Shown here in pieces: positions 5,338 through 8,417 of a stretch of DNA of 8,417 nucleotides (positions within the stretch are counted from its first letter, which is position 1; every line of letters starts with the position of its first letter). Location of the stretch: contig JASHTO010000709.1 of the NCBI GenBank assembly GCA_030040515.1, forward strand, positions 1 through 8,417, read 5' to 3'. Below the pieces are notes generated by a model. The model searched no databases. It was not told the DNA's origin and worked only from the letters and a program-made list of their open reading frames with translations. The translations under genes and the position numbers were made by a program. This DNA comes from Terriglobia bacterium. Lineage in GTDB: Bacteria > Acidobacteriota > Terriglobia > UBA7540.

Positions 5338-5368
5338 GCCGGTCCCGCTTCAGCGGGACCGGCTCTAC
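5338..5368 (-). repeat. GTAG-headed stem-loop directly after rpoC
   Basis: On the minus strand GTAG (5368-5365) plus A is followed by an 11-bp perfect stem GCCGGTCCCGC / GCGGGACCGGC with the loop TGAA. The GTAG begins six bases after the rpoC stop codon. No T tract follows, so it is not a classic intrinsic terminator, although so stable a stem may pause polymerase or protect the 3' end of rpoC mRNA. It is the longest of the GTAG-headed hairpins in the window. Confidence 0.7.
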
Positions 5369-5373
5369 GCCCT

Positions 5374-8417
<3,044 letters not shown>

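Overview
This is a GC-rich bacterial chromosomal window. It holds two housekeeping genes at the edges, uvrB on the left (+) and the 3' two-thirds of rpoC on the right (-). Between them is an accessory stretch with a Tat-exported sulfatase-family enzyme (+), a BrnT/BrnA toxin-antitoxin pair (-) and three intergenic regions full of stem-loops. No taxon marker was searched. The short dispersed-looking hairpins headed by GTAG, the codon style and the gene style would suit an Acidobacteriota-like soil bacterium. That is an impression from memory, not a demonstrated assignment.

Layout, left to right. Bases 1-82 hold a pyrimidine heptamer repeat and no visible Shine-Dalgarno sequence. uvrB (83-2062) follows and ends in a hairpin with a six-T tract. 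Bases 2063-2776 form a 714-base region without a convincing gene. Its left third carries four GTAG-headed stem-loops, two of them a matched inverted pair, and its right part carries nested palindromes. The sulfatase-family gene (2777-4381) starts behind an inverted repeat that covers its ribosome binding site. Bases 4382-4659 hold a chain of four mutually complementary segments. brnA (4660-4947) and brnT (4934-5212) are read leftward, toxin gene first, with a 14-base overlap and a perfect 8+8 inverted repeat just upstream of brnT. Bases 5213-5373 hold that operator, a nested inverted repeat and another GTAG-type hairpin directly after the rpoC stop. rpoC runs leftward from beyond the right edge to 5374.

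The genes do not form one pathway. uvrB (nucleotide excision repair) and rpoC (transcription) are core functions. The sulfatase-family protein probably acts outside the cytoplasmic membrane on a sulfate or phosphate ester, and it carries threonine where classical sulfatases carry the formylglycine precursor Cys/Ser. brnTA is a self-regulating toxin-antitoxin module lying on the same strand as rpoC and downstream of it, so termination after rpoC matters for its expression.

The most notable signal outside genes is a set of six REP-like stem-loops, each headed by GTAG, spread over all three larger intergenic regions. No REP-associated transposase is present in the window. I found no CRISPR array, tRNA, rRNA or intact insertion sequence.
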